A stretch of DNA of 64,000 nt from Nitrospira sp. (GTDB lineage Bacteria; Nitrospirota; Nitrospiria; Nitrospirales; UBA8639): the NCBI GenBank assembly GCA_024760505.1, contig CP058931.1:940001-1004000 (forward strand), read 5' to 3'. Numbering within the stretch: position 1 is the stretch's first letter; the number at the start of each line of letters is the position of its first letter. Positions 37,936 to 46,306 of the stretch are shown in pieces. The position numbers and the translations under genes were made by a program. The notes beneath the pieces were generated by a model. The model searched no databases, was not told the DNA's origin, and saw only the letters and a program-made list of their open reading frames with translations.

Positions 37936-38301
37936 TTAGTTGTGGTAATACCGTTCGTGGATGATCTTGCCGCCCTGCCATTTGGCGACCACCACCTGTT
38001 CAACATGAACCGGCGTTCCGTCCGTGGCTACCCAGTCCATAACAGTTTCATAAAAAGTCACGTCGTCACCGACGCCTTTGGCCGTGACATCAAAGCGCTT
38101 CCACTCTTTGACGGTATCGAGAAACCGTTGTTCCCGTTCCAAATTCGCCGTCCGGCCGACGGTAGGGGGATTCGAATTTTCCTGCATGACCGTGTCTTCG
38201 GCATAGAATTCATTGATGGCATCCAGAATGCGGCCTTCCCTGATGTATGCAAACAAGTCTTCCAGTCTGTCTTGAAGGTTAAGGGCAGTTTGCGTGGTCA
38301 T
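37936..38301 (-). CDS. SnoaL/NTF2-like protein
   Basis: The 121-residue protein has the cone-shaped SnoaL/NTF2-like fold: LFAYIREGRILDAINEFYAE (about 15-34), then DTVMQENSNPPTVGR and the C-terminal VEQVVVAKWQGGKIIHERYY. Members act as isomerases, dehydratases or small ligand binders. It is the second gene of the sigma-54 module. Start with AAAGGAGAAAA upstream. Confidence 0.85.
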   Translation of the reverse strand: MTTQTALNLQDRLEDLFAYIREGRILDAINEFYAEDTVMQENSNPPTVGRTANLEREQRFLDTVKEWKRFDVTAKGVGDDVTFYETVMDWVATDGTPVHVEQVVVAKWQGGKIIHERYYHN

Positions 38302-38367
38302 GGTTTTTCTCCTTTCATGATATGAATGGTTGAGTAATGGTGGTTCTGAATTTAGACCTGGACGGTT

Positions 38368-38916
38368 TTAGACCCTGGCTTCCAGCCCGGAAACCGCAGG
38401 GAAGTCCACCTCTGTCCCAGCCACGTGGTTGAAATAATTGGTAAACAGTGTCAGCCCGATATTGGCCAGGATCTCTGTGATCTCCCCGTCCGTAAACCGG
38501 GCCTTGCGGAGTTTGGCAACCTCTTCGTCCGTAACCTGTCCCCGGTTCGACACCATCTGCCTCGTGAACTCCAGGGCCGAGGCCTCCTTGGTGTCGAGTG
38601 ATTCGCCGCGCCGGCTGTCACTGATAGCCTCCTCACTGAGCCCCACCGTTCGGCCGATGGCCGAGTGGGCCGCGAGACAATACCGGCAGTCATTGACCTC
38701 GGAAACGGTCAGGGCAATTTGTTCGCGAAACTTCGCCGATAGATGGCCTTTCGAGAGGGCTCCCGAAAAATCGAGATACCCCTGAAGGACCGCCGGCGAG
38801 TTGGCCATGGTCCGCATAATGTTTGGCGCGAAGCCGAGCTTGCTTTCCACGCCTTTCAACAAACGTTGGGCCTGTCCGGTGGCGGTCTCCGGATTGATTG
38901 CAGGTAATCGTGTCAT
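38368..38916 (-). CDS. Carboxymuconolactone decarboxylase family (AhpD-like) protein
   Basis: The 182-residue all-helical protein carries the redox motif CRYCLAAHSAIGRTVGLSEE (CxxC then H, about 82-101), as in AhpD-type peroxidase-related proteins. The N-terminus is RLPAINPETATGQAQRLLKG. Such proteins act as alkylhydroperoxidases or thiol-redox partners. ATG at 38916 has AAGGAGAACCC upstream; a longer frame to 38958 is rejected. It is the first gene after the sigma-54 promoter at 38976-38992. Confidence 0.88.
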   Translation of the reverse strand: MTRLPAINPETATGQAQRLLKGVESKLGFAPNIMRTMANSPAVLQGYLDFSGALSKGHLSAKFREQIALTVSEVNDCRYCLAAHSAIGRTVGLSEEAISDSRRGESLDTKEASALEFTRQMVSNRGQVTDEEVAKLRKARFTDGEITEILANIGLTLFTNYFNHVAGTEVDFPAVSGLEARV

Positions 38917-38963
38917 GGTTTGGGTTCTCCTTGTGTGAGTTTTGGTAAATGCTCGCATTCATG

Positions 38964-39083
38964 TTTTCGTGGTATTACAATGACCGTGCCAATCGATATA
39001 ATTTCATAACATATTGTTTTATTTATAAAGATAATATTTAACCCATTCCTAATTACCACGAAAAATCGTGCTACACGAAAACT
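38964..39083. promoter_or_regulatory. Candidate activator-binding repeats TACCACGAAAA
   Basis: TACCACGAAAA occurs on the minus strand at 38974-38964 and on the plus strand at 39054-39064, facing each other across the divergent promoter region. A 14-base palindrome CACGAAAAATCGTG (39057-39070) and a related CTACACGAAAA (39071-39081) adjoin the plus copy. The palindrome lies 65-85 bases upstream of the sigma-54 promoter, a usual enhancer distance, so it may be the activator's site and also autoregulate its gene. Confidence 0.55.
38976..38992 (-). promoter_or_regulatory. Sigma-54 (-24/-12) promoter of the redox module
   Basis: On the minus strand TTGGCACG (38992-38985) is separated by GTCA from TTGTA (38980-38976), close to the consensus TTGGCACGN4TTGCA. 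The essential GG and GT dinucleotides have the required 10-base gap. It lies about 60 bases upstream of the first gene's ATG (38916), and a sigma-54 activator is divergently encoded at 39122. The match is seen in sequence; its use by RpoN is inferred. Confidence 0.85.
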
Positions 39084-39121
39084 CATTGCACATAAACGAA
39101 ATTTCGTTTAAATTTTCAGCT

Positions 39122-40756
39122 ATGACGACGACCAAGGCGGAATGCCGAGAACCCACCACACTGGATTCCCTGAAATGCCTGTTGTTGGACATTGCCCAGC
39201 AACGTTCCTTAAACGACCTGCTGTGGCTGATTGTACGGCGGCTGGCGGATCGTCCCACCGTGGTTTTGGCGCGAATCTGGCTGATCAAGCCAGGCGATAT
39301 CTGCTCCACCTGCCGGTTAAGGGAGGGATGTCCGGATCAGACGAAGTGCCTTCACCTCGTGGCCAGTGCGGGCCGATCAGGTGTGGGTGATAAGACCGAA
39401 TGGATGAACACCGACGGGTACTTTTCCCGATTTCCGCTGGGCGTGTGTAAAGTAGGGCGGATCGGAAAGACCGGCGAGCAGCTCGTCATCAATGAAATGG
39501 ATAACAATCTCGCCTGGATCGCGCGGCCGGACTGGGCAAGACAGGAAGGCATCCAGGGCTTTCACGGTCAGCCCATCATCTATAAAGGGGAAACCCTTGG
39601 TGTGCTGGCGGTCTTCGAACGGGAACCGGTCACCGATGAGGCCACCGTCTGGTTCCGGATGATCGCCGATCATGTGGCCGTGGCCATTGCCAACGCCCGG
39701 GCCTTCGAGGAAATCGAACGGCTCAAAGCCCAATTGGAATTGGAAAATACCTTCTTAAAGGAAGAAGTCCTGGAAGCCCAGAACTTCGGCGAAATTATCG
39801 GGCAGAGTCCGGCCATCGCCAACCTGGTGCAACAGATCGAACTGGTGGCCCCCACCGATGCCACGGTGCTCATCTCCGGGGAGTCGGGAACCGGAAAAGA
39901 ACTGGTGGCGCGGGAAATTCACCGCCGCAGCCAACGCAAGGACCATCCGCTTGTGCGGGTCAACTGTGCCTCAATTCCCAAAGATCTCTATGAAAGCGAA
40001 TTCTTCGGGCATGCCAAAGGTTCATTTACCGGAGCCATGAAAGACCGGGCCGGTCGGTTTCAAGCGGCCGATGGCGGCACGCTGTTTCTGGATGAAGTAG
40101 GAGAAATCCCCCCGGAGATGCAAAGCAAACTCTTACGCGTCTTACAGGAGGGAGAATACGAACGGGTAGGCGAGGAAACCACCAGAAAGGTCAATGTCCG
40201 CATTATCGCAGCCACCAACCGAAAGTTGGCCCAGGAGGTGGAAGCCAAAAGATTTCGTCAGGATCTCTATTACCGGTTAAATGTCTTTCCAATTGAAGTC
40301 GCCCCCCTGCGCAATCGCAAGGAGGATATCCCGCTGTTGGCCGGTATGTTCATGGCCCAGGTCCGCAAAAAACTGAATTGCACGGGACGGGATTTAACCC
40401 AGGCTGAAGTGGTGAAATTGCAAAACTATCATTGGCCGGGCAACGTGCGGGAATTGCAGAACATCATCGAACGGGCCGTAATTTCCTCCCGGTGCGGATC
40501 GGTCAAGTTCGACCTGCCCGTTCCCCAAGCCAGCGGAGCCTCACTCAAAACACCCATCAGGAAAAATGGAGATGCCTCCGGCGAAGTCCTGACCGAAGAA
40601 GATATGCGCCTGCGCGAAAAAGCGAACATCGAATCCGCTTTGCAACAGACCGACTGGAAAATCTACGGCACCGGCGGGGCCGCGGAACTCCTGGGCATCA
40701 AACCCACCACCCTCCTCTCGCGCATCAAAAAAATGGGGATTGAGAAGACCCATTAG
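39122..40756 (+). CDS. Sigma-54-dependent activator, GAF-AAA+-Fis HTH
   Basis: The ~544-residue enhancer-binding protein has an N-terminal GAF domain (about 10-180) with a cysteine cluster ICSTCRLREGCPDQTKC near its start (four Cys), possibly binding a metal or Fe-S cluster. The AAA+ domain follows: Walker A SGESGTGKELVAREI, the sigma-54-contacting GSFTGAMKD (GAFTGA), Walker B GGTLFLDEVGEIPPE and the R-finger region. The C-terminal Fis-type HTH is KIYGTGGAAELLGIKPTTLL. Divergent from the redox module and its sigma-54 promoter, so almost certainly its activator. ATG 39122 is preferred; the frame is open to GTG 39068. Confidence 0.92.
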   Translation: MTTTKAECREPTTLDSLKCLLLDIAQQRSLNDLLWLIVRRLADRPTVVLARIWLIKPGDICSTCRLREGCPDQTKCLHLVASAGRSGVGDKTEWMNTDGYFSRFPLGVCKVGRIGKTGEQLVINEMDNNLAWIARPDWARQEGIQGFHGQPIIYKGETLGVLAVFEREPVTDEATVWFRMIADHVAVAIANARAFEEIERLKAQLELENTFLKEEVLEAQNFGEIIGQSPAIANLVQQIELVAPTDATVLISGESGTGKELVAREIHRRSQRKDHPLVRVNCASIPKDLYESEFFGHAKGSFTGAMKDRAGRFQAADGGTLFLDEVGEIPPEMQSKLLRVLQEGEYERVGEETTRKVNVRIIAATNRKLAQEVEAKRFRQDLYYRLNVFPIEVAPLRNRKEDIPLLAGMFMAQVRKKLNCTGRDLTQAEVVKLQNYHWPGNVRELQNIIERAVISSRCGSVKFDLPVPQASGASLKTPIRKNGDASGEVLTEEDMRLREKANIESALQQTDWKIYGTGGAAELLGIKPTTLLSRIKKMGIEKTH

Positions 40757-40995
40757 ATTGGTGTCACGAACTTGAATTGAGGTAGGAATGGAATACAGTT
40801 CAAAATTGTATTCACCAATGAGCCAGGAATAAGGTAAATATTTGCTGTATTCTCCTTTAAGGAGAACAGGAAAATCACCCTGCGCAGAACAATTACCATG
40901 GCTGGGAATGCCGCAGACTCACTTCACCTCTCCAAAATCGATTTTCGTGTTTAGTAGCCAGGCAATCTCTACCTCTTAAAAGAAGATGAACGAAT

Positions 40996-43779
40996 ATGAT
41001 GGATGATTTTACTCCTGGCCAACGCTGGGTGAGTGACAACGATGCCGCACTCGGGTTGGGCATCGTCCAATCTGTCGCCTTTCGCACGGTTCAAATTGAA
41101 TTTCCCGCCGCTGCTGAAACACGCACGTATGCAAAAGCCACTGCCCCGCTGACACGCGTTGAATTTGATGTCGGCGATTCAATTAAAAGTATGGATGGTT
41201 GGGGTCTTTCGATCACCGAAATAGAACATGTCAGCGGCACAGTGCGCTACCACGGCATTCGGGAAAGTGGTGAGACGGCCACCATGCATGAACGTGAGCT
41301 GTCCGATGCACTCACGTTTAATGTACCTCAAGACAAACTGTTTGCCGGGCAAGTTGACGACAACAGATGGTTTGAGCTGCGCGCGGCCACGTTACAACAC
41401 CTTGCCACACAACAAGCATCAACAAGCTTTGGCTTACACGGGCCACGTGTCAGCCTGATTCCACATCAAATGTATATTGCCCATGAAGTATCAAAGAGAA
41501 CCGCCCCCCGTGTTCTGCTCGCCGATGAAGTGGGACTCGGTAAAACCATTGAAGCCGGCTTAATTCTGCACCGTCTGATACTGACCGGAAAAATACACCG
41601 TGCTTTAGTTATCGTACCGGAACCACTCCTGCATCAGTGGCTGGTGGAATTGCTCAGGCGCTTTAATTTACGCTTCACCTTAATCGATGAACAGTATTTT
41701 TCACATATCGACGAAGCATTCGACAATCCGGAAGAATCGGCACCCCTTGAAAACCTTTTCGATCAATTCCCCCTCGTGTTATGCGGATTACACTTTGCCT
41801 GCCGCGATGACATCGCCCCGTTAATTGCCATGTGCGATTGGGATATATTGGTCGTCGATGAGGCTCATCATCTTAAGTGGACACCGAACGAGAGCAGCCG
41901 AGAGTATCGACAAATCGAAACGTTAGCGAATCAGTCAGATTCAGTCCTGTTATTAACAGCCACACCCGAGCAATTTGGCACAGCAGGGCATTTTGCCCGC
42001 TTGCGACTACTCGACCCGGCGCGTTTCCACTCGCTCGACAGCTACGTAGCCGAGGAGAAACAACATACCGCGACTGCCGGGCTGGTGAATCTCCTACTCG
42101 ATAATCAAATCATGACTGAAGATAATCTAGCGCATTTACGTTCGCTCATTGATGATAGCGATGCCATCGACCTAGCAGCCCTCAATGCCGCTAATGACGA
42201 TGCCTACACACTTCGACGACACCTCATCGACCGGTTGATTGATCAACACGGCACTGGCCGCATGTTGTTCAGGAACACGCGTGCGTCGATCAGCGGGTTT
42301 CCCCAGCGTCACTTCATTCCTGCCGCACTCGATGACGACGGAAACGAGACCCGTATTGACTGGCTTTCCGATAAACTACGAGAACTATCGCCGCACAAAG
42401 TCCTACTGATTTGCGCGACCGCCGAGACCGCGGTTTCCCTATCAACAATACTGCTGGAAAGGCATGGCCTGCCAGCCGGTGTTTTTCACGAACACATGAG
42501 TCTCCTGGAACGAGACCGCGCTGCCGCCTGGTTTGCCGAGGCCGAAGACGGTCCGCAAATGTTGATTTGCTCGGAGATTGGCGGCGAAGGCCGAAACTTT
42601 CAATTTCTACATAATATCGTTTTGCTCGACTTACCCGATAAACCCGATTTACTGGAGCAGCGCATTGGCCGCCTGGATAGAATCGGGCAGCAGCACGATA
42701 TCAACATTCACGTGCCTGTCGCGGCAGGTTCAAGAGACGCACGACTGAGCCGCTGGTACCATGATGCACTCAATTCGTTTGAGCATAGTTGCGTAACCGG
42801 CCAACACATCAAGGCCGAAATGGAAGAACAATTTGCTGCTTACCTTGCCGGCGAACACCTTGATGAGGACCGGTTCATCAAGGAATGCAGGCAACTGCAC
42901 GAGCAAAAGACCCGGCAACTCAACCTTGGTCGCAATCGGTTGCTCGAACTCAGTGGTTGCCGTCAGGAAATTGCTGCCCCGTTGATTAAAGAAATCAAAC
43001 ACATTGAGCAGGAGAACATCTTATTACGATACCTTGAAAATGCATTTGATTCTTTTGGGGTTGAAATTGAAGATCATTCGCCAAGCAGTTGGATCATACG
43101 ACCGGGTGCTCATTTACAGGTGGCACAATTTCCTGAGTTACCCGAAGACGGCATCACCGTGACGACCAATCGCGAGACGGCCCTTGCGCGAGAAGACATG
43201 CATTTCCTGAGTTGGGAGCACCCATTAGTACGTGCGACAATCGACTTGATTTTGAATGGAGAACGAGGCCGGGCCAGTGTCTGCGCGTTACACATGCCAC
43301 ACCTTCCGCCTCGCAATATTTTAATCGAAGCCATATTCGAATCGAACTGCCCTGCACCCGCCGGATTAGAGATCGGGCGCTACCTTCCTTGCAACGCATT
43401 GCGCCTGCTGGTCAACCAGGACGGGGAAAACTATACCCAGCAACTACCACCTGACAATTACGAAACTTTACTGGAAAAGATCAATCGGAGAGTCGCACAG
43501 CAAATGATCGAGAGCACACGTGCGACCTTAAAAAAACAGGTGCAACACATTGAGGAAATGGCCGCGCAACAGCTCCCCGTGCTTCGCAATGCTGCCATCG
43601 CCTCGATGCATAAAGAATTAGATAACGAATTACAGCGTCTCCTTACCCTGCAAAAGCGCAACCCAACGATTCGCGATGAAGAAGTGCAATTACTGCGCAC
43701 GAAAATTTCGGATGTGGAAAAGCATTTGCAAAGCAGCACCCTCCATCTGTCCGCCCTGCGTGTCATTTATACGGTTTAA
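40996..43779 (+). CDS. rapA: RNA polymerase-associated Swi2/Snf2 ATPase RapA
   Basis: The 927-residue protein matches E. coli RapA from its first residues (FTPGQRWVSDNDAALGLG) to the end. The N-terminal Tudor-like domains bind RNA polymerase. The Snf2 helicase shows APRVLLADEVGLGKTIEAGL (motif I), DILVVDEAHHL (DEAH, motif II), LLTATPEQ (motif III) and LEQRIGRLDRIGQ (motif VI). RapA recycles RNA polymerase after transcription. The main change is a shorter insert after FRNTRASISGFPQRHF. RapA is typical of gammaproteobacteria, so transfer is likely. It lies just downstream of the sigma-54 activator gene and is followed by a copy of that gene's 3' end. Confidence 0.95.
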   Translation: MMDDFTPGQRWVSDNDAALGLGIVQSVAFRTVQIEFPAAAETRTYAKATAPLTRVEFDVGDSIKSMDGWGLSITEIEHVSGTVRYHGIRESGETATMHERELSDALTFNVPQDKLFAGQVDDNRWFELRAATLQHLATQQASTSFGLHGPRVSLIPHQMYIAHEVSKRTAPRVLLADEVGLGKTIEAGLILHRLILTGKIHRALVIVPEPLLHQWLVELLRRFNLRFTLIDEQYFSHIDEAFDNPEESAPLENLFDQFPLVLCGLHFACRDDIAPLIAMCDWDILVVDEAHHLKWTPNESSREYRQIETLANQSDSVLLLTATPEQFGTAGHFARLRLLDPARFHSLDSYVAEEKQHTATAGLVNLLLDNQIMTEDNLAHLRSLIDDSDAIDLAALNAANDDAYTLRRHLIDRLIDQHGTGRMLFRNTRASISGFPQRHFIPAALDDDGNETRIDWLSDKLRELSPHKVLLICATAETAVSLSTILLERHGLPAGVFHEHMSLLERDRAAAWFAEAEDGPQMLICSEIGGEGRNFQFLHNIVLLDLPDKPDLLEQRIGRLDRIGQQHDINIHVPVAAGSRDARLSRWYHDALNSFEHSCVTGQHIKAEMEEQFAAYLAGEHLDEDRFIKECRQLHEQKTRQLNLGRNRLLELSGCRQEIAAPLIKEIKHIEQENILLRYLENAFDSFGVEIEDHSPSSWIIRPGAHLQVAQFPELPEDGITVTTNRETALAREDMHFLSWEHPLVRATIDLILNGERGRASVCALHMPHLPPRNILIEAIFESNCPAPAGLEIGRYLPCNALRLLVNQDGENYTQQLPPDNYETLLEKINRRVAQQMIESTRATLKKQVQHIEEMAAQQLPVLRNAAIASMHKELDNELQRLLTLQKRNPTIRDEEVQLLRTKISDVEKHLQSSTLHLSALRVIYTV

Positions 43780-43860
43780 GGCGTGCCGCAGTCCTTGGGT
43801 TTGCAAGAAGCCTAAGCTAGATAACTACAGCCTTGACCCATATGCGAATAAGCTAAACGA

Positions 43861-43968
43861 ACCGATTTGAAATTTTACGGCCCAGGCGGCGCGGCGACAC
43901 TCCTCGTCATCAAACCCACCACCTTCCTCTCCCGCATCAAAAAGATGGGTATTGGGAAGCTAGGATGA
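43861..43968 (+). pseudogene. Orphan 3' end of a sigma-54 activator gene (copy B)
   Basis: The frame reads TDLKFYGPGGAATLLVIKPT and then TFLSRIKKMGIGKLG-stop. It is aligned throughout with the C-terminal HTH of the activator ending at 40756 (TDWKIYGTGGAAELLGIKPT then TLLSRIKKMGIEKTH). No upstream part of the gene remains. It sits directly after rapA. Differences at many silent sites suggest either age or descent from a paralogue rather than a recent copy. Confidence 0.85.
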
Positions 43969-44928
43969 AATTTGGGTGAGGAATGCAAAGCAGGAAACCT
44001 TGTGTGATGGGAGAAAAAATTCCTTTAAAATTTTGAGAAAGAATCGCTAAAATAAAGCAAAATTTGCAATAGCCTGATCCAAGTTCGATTTCCAGGCCTA
44101 AAAAGGCGGCCCATAAATTGTTGCCTCATTGCTCACTCTGTCTGCAGGATCGCCAACTTAGAGTTAGCCATATCCTCCCCAAGTTTGTTGTCTCCTGGCT
44201 GAAGAAAAATACACCAGGCCGAATTCGTAAAGGGGATAGCCCCAACCGCCGCATCCAAGACACTGATAAAATGAGTTTGTTATGCAATACCTGCGAGGAA
44301 ATGCTCTCGAAATGGGAGACAGTTTTTGCAGAGAAAGTGTTTATTCCTGTACATGCCGGTGAGTTAGCCCAGGGTCCAATTTCCTAGGGGCCGTGGGCTA
44401 TGAAGTGTTTGGCGTCTATTTCCTGGCGTGTGCTTCTTTTCCATTCTCTGAGTCAAGGGTTACCAAATCTAGATGACCAACACGTTATAAAAGAATCTAA
44501 ACGTGCATTAGAACAATTGCGACTATTTATTATGAACGAAATTCCGTCACCAGAGCCCTATGGCCAACACCTATTGCCGATGGAAATAATAGCGGATCAT
44601 TCCCTGTCTAAATTATCCCCATTTATAAATCGATATATTGTGAGTTCATTAGACCACGATGTTATAGGCTCTAAAAACTCCGCATTTATTTACTCAAAAT
44701 TAGGAACATTACTTCTTTTCGGAGAAATTCTGGAACCTTTTGCTCATGAATGGGATGGGACGCGAATAGCCATAAACGAAGGTACACTTCATATACAAAA
44801 ATATTCAATTCCTAGGAGAATTTGGAATTTCATTAACGAAAGATCATACCTCGTTGCCCAATCTTTCTCAAAAATTTCAAATACCCAACAGAAAATAATT
44901 GAGTCCTCAAGGGAAAAGGATGGCGGTT

Positions 44929-45942
44929 TCAAGTTCCAAGTGCAACGGGTGATTGATGACGCAATTGCGTAAACACTTCCAGGGGCGTCGCCCAGTCAAG
45001 GCATTTTCTCGGTCGAGTGTTCAACCGATGCGCAATGGCATTGAACTCACGCTGGGTGTAGCCCGACAGATCCGTCCCTTTCGGCAGATACTGTCGCAAC
45101 AGCCCATTGGTGTTTTCGTTGGTACCGCGTTGCCAGGGACTATGCGGATCGGCAAAGTACACGCGGATGGCGAGGCGTTGCGCCAGGCGCTCGTGTTCAG
45201 CCATCTCCTTCCCCCGATCATAGGTCAAGGTTTTGCGCAGGGCGGTCGGCACATGCTTGAGCTTGCGGGTAAATCCCTCTCGGACACTCAGCGCATCAGT
45301 CCCGTCGAGCCGGGCCAGGATCACCAAGCGTGTTGTCCGCTCCACAAGAGTTCCGACTGCCGAGCGATTGGAAGACCCCTTGATCAGGTCACCTTCCCAG
45401 TGGCCGGGCACGGAGCGGGTGGCGACGTCTGCCGGGCGCTCGGCAATGAGGGGCATGTTGGGAATCTGGCCTCGCCGATCTTTCCCGCGTGCCCGAGGCC
45501 GGCGGGCCTTGCGGGCCTGCCGCAACGCAGCCAACAGTTCGCTCCGCAGAGTGCCACGCGGCAACACGTACAAGGCGACATAGATGGTTTCAGCCGAGAG
45601 GCGTTTGCGCATGTCCGCAGGATACTCGCGCCGGAGGCGTCCGGCAATCTGTTCGGGCGAGCAGCCGTGGAGCAGGTGGGTTCGGACATATCGCCACAGC
45701 CAGGGATCCAGGAGTTTGCGCGGACGCCGCGACTGTCGAGCCCGAGTCGCGGCCAGTGTGTGAGCGGTGCAGGCCCGATAGGGATGGCTCGTCGTCGTAT
45801 TACGCGCAGCCTCGCGACTGATCGTGCTGGGTGCCCGCCCCAATACCGTGGCCATCGTCCGAAACGAATGGCCTTGAGCCAGTCCCAAGCTCAGGGTCTC
45901 ACGTTCTTCGCCATTCATGTGTGTGTAGAATGTCTTGTTCAT
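44929..45942 (-). CDS. IS30-family transposase
   Basis: The 337-residue protein has an N-terminal HTH (LSLGLAQGHSFRTMATVLGR, then APSTISREAARN) and a DDE catalytic core: GHWEGDLIKG, TYDRGKEMAEH and PWQRGTNENTNGLLRQYLPK. The C-terminal frame reads through the left inverted repeat (VALG) and stops at TGA 44929-44931, which lies outside the element in target DNA. Otherwise intact and probably active. Confidence 0.93.
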   Translation of the reverse strand: MNKTFYTHMNGEERETLSLGLAQGHSFRTMATVLGRAPSTISREAARNTTTSHPYRACTAHTLAATRARQSRRPRKLLDPWLWRYVRTHLLHGCSPEQIAGRLRREYPADMRKRLSAETIYVALYVLPRGTLRSELLAALRQARKARRPRARGKDRRGQIPNMPLIAERPADVATRSVPGHWEGDLIKGSSNRSAVGTLVERTTRLVILARLDGTDALSVREGFTRKLKHVPTALRKTLTYDRGKEMAEHERLAQRLAIRVYFADPHSPWQRGTNENTNGLLRQYLPKGTDLSGYTQREFNAIAHRLNTRPRKCLDWATPLEVFTQLRHQSPVALGT

Positions 45943-45988
45943 GGCAACACCTTAGCCCACCTGGGCCTGAAGTGTTGCACTTGGAGTT
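44932..45988 (-). mobile_element. IS30-family insertion sequence with AGTT target duplication
   Basis: The element has terminal inverted repeats CCAAGTGCAAC (44936-44946) and GTTGCACTTGG (45974-45984), giving about 1049 bp. It is flanked by AGTT at 44932-44935 and 45985-45988. IS30 relatives usually duplicate 2-4 bp, so this fits. Its single gene, on the minus strand, is the DDE transposase below. Excision in silico restores the interrupted reading frame, which confirms the boundaries. Confidence 0.88.
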
Positions 45989-46160
45989 AGAACCTAAGGA
46001 TTTAAATAAATTGGCTTCAAGCAAACTTGTGCAAGCCATGGAAGCAGACATTCAATTTTGTGGGGAAGAAGCGCTTAAGATTACAAAGTCCAAGAATGAG
46101 AAAAAAGAATAAGGGAAAAGAGTCAAGACCATTTTGGAGATAAAAATCAGAATATCGCAC

Positions 46161-46215
46161 CTTGGCCTCAAACCCACCACACACCTCTCCACGTCTCCAA
46201 AAATGGGGATTGAAA
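46161..46215 (+). pseudogene. Orphan 3' end of a sigma-54 activator gene (copy C)
   Basis: The frame reads LGLKPTTHLSTSPKMGIESK, matching LGIKPTTLLSRIKKMGIEK of the activator with several base changes (CTCCAAAAATGGGGATTGA preserved). It is shorter than copy B and has no intact stop. It lies between the broken Zn-finger/HNH-like gene and the HEPN-like gene. Confidence 0.65.
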
Positions 46216-46306
46216 GTAAACCTGAAATAAGAAAAGGGACCTTTCTTAGAAAGGGCGTTACAGAAAATCTTGATTCAAGACCTATTCAATATTTACGATA
46301 GGTATA

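Larger units (their letters stand above)
44118..46112 (+). pseudogene. Zn-finger/HNH-like gene broken by amber codon and IS30
   Basis: Three pieces form one gene in a single frame. 44118-44384 encodes CSLCLQDRQLRVSHILPKFV and LLCNTCEEMLSKWE, a Cys-pair/SHIxP/Cys-pair zinc fold reminiscent of HNH proteins. An in-frame TAG (44385-44387) follows, then GPWAMKCLASISWRVL and about 190 residues to 44935. There an IS30 element (44936-45984) interrupts the gene. Removing it with one copy of the AGTT target duplication restores GGFKLEPKDLNKLASSKLVQ and a stop at 46112. The TAG probably replaced a tyrosine codon (YGPW is usual in this family, from memory). The gene is now inactive. Confidence 0.8.

Noticed and set aside
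40996..43779. A phage-defence helicase (e.g. a Dpd/DISARM-type Snf2 protein)
   Set aside because: Similarity to E. coli RapA runs over the full length, including the N-terminal polymerase-binding domains.
44118..44972. Two separate small genes (44118-44387 and 44400-44972)
   Set aside because: Both are in the same frame separated only by one TAG, and the joined protein reads continuously.
44953..45990. 345-residue plus-strand frame across the IS30 element
   Set aside because: Antisense shadow of the high-GC transposase gene.
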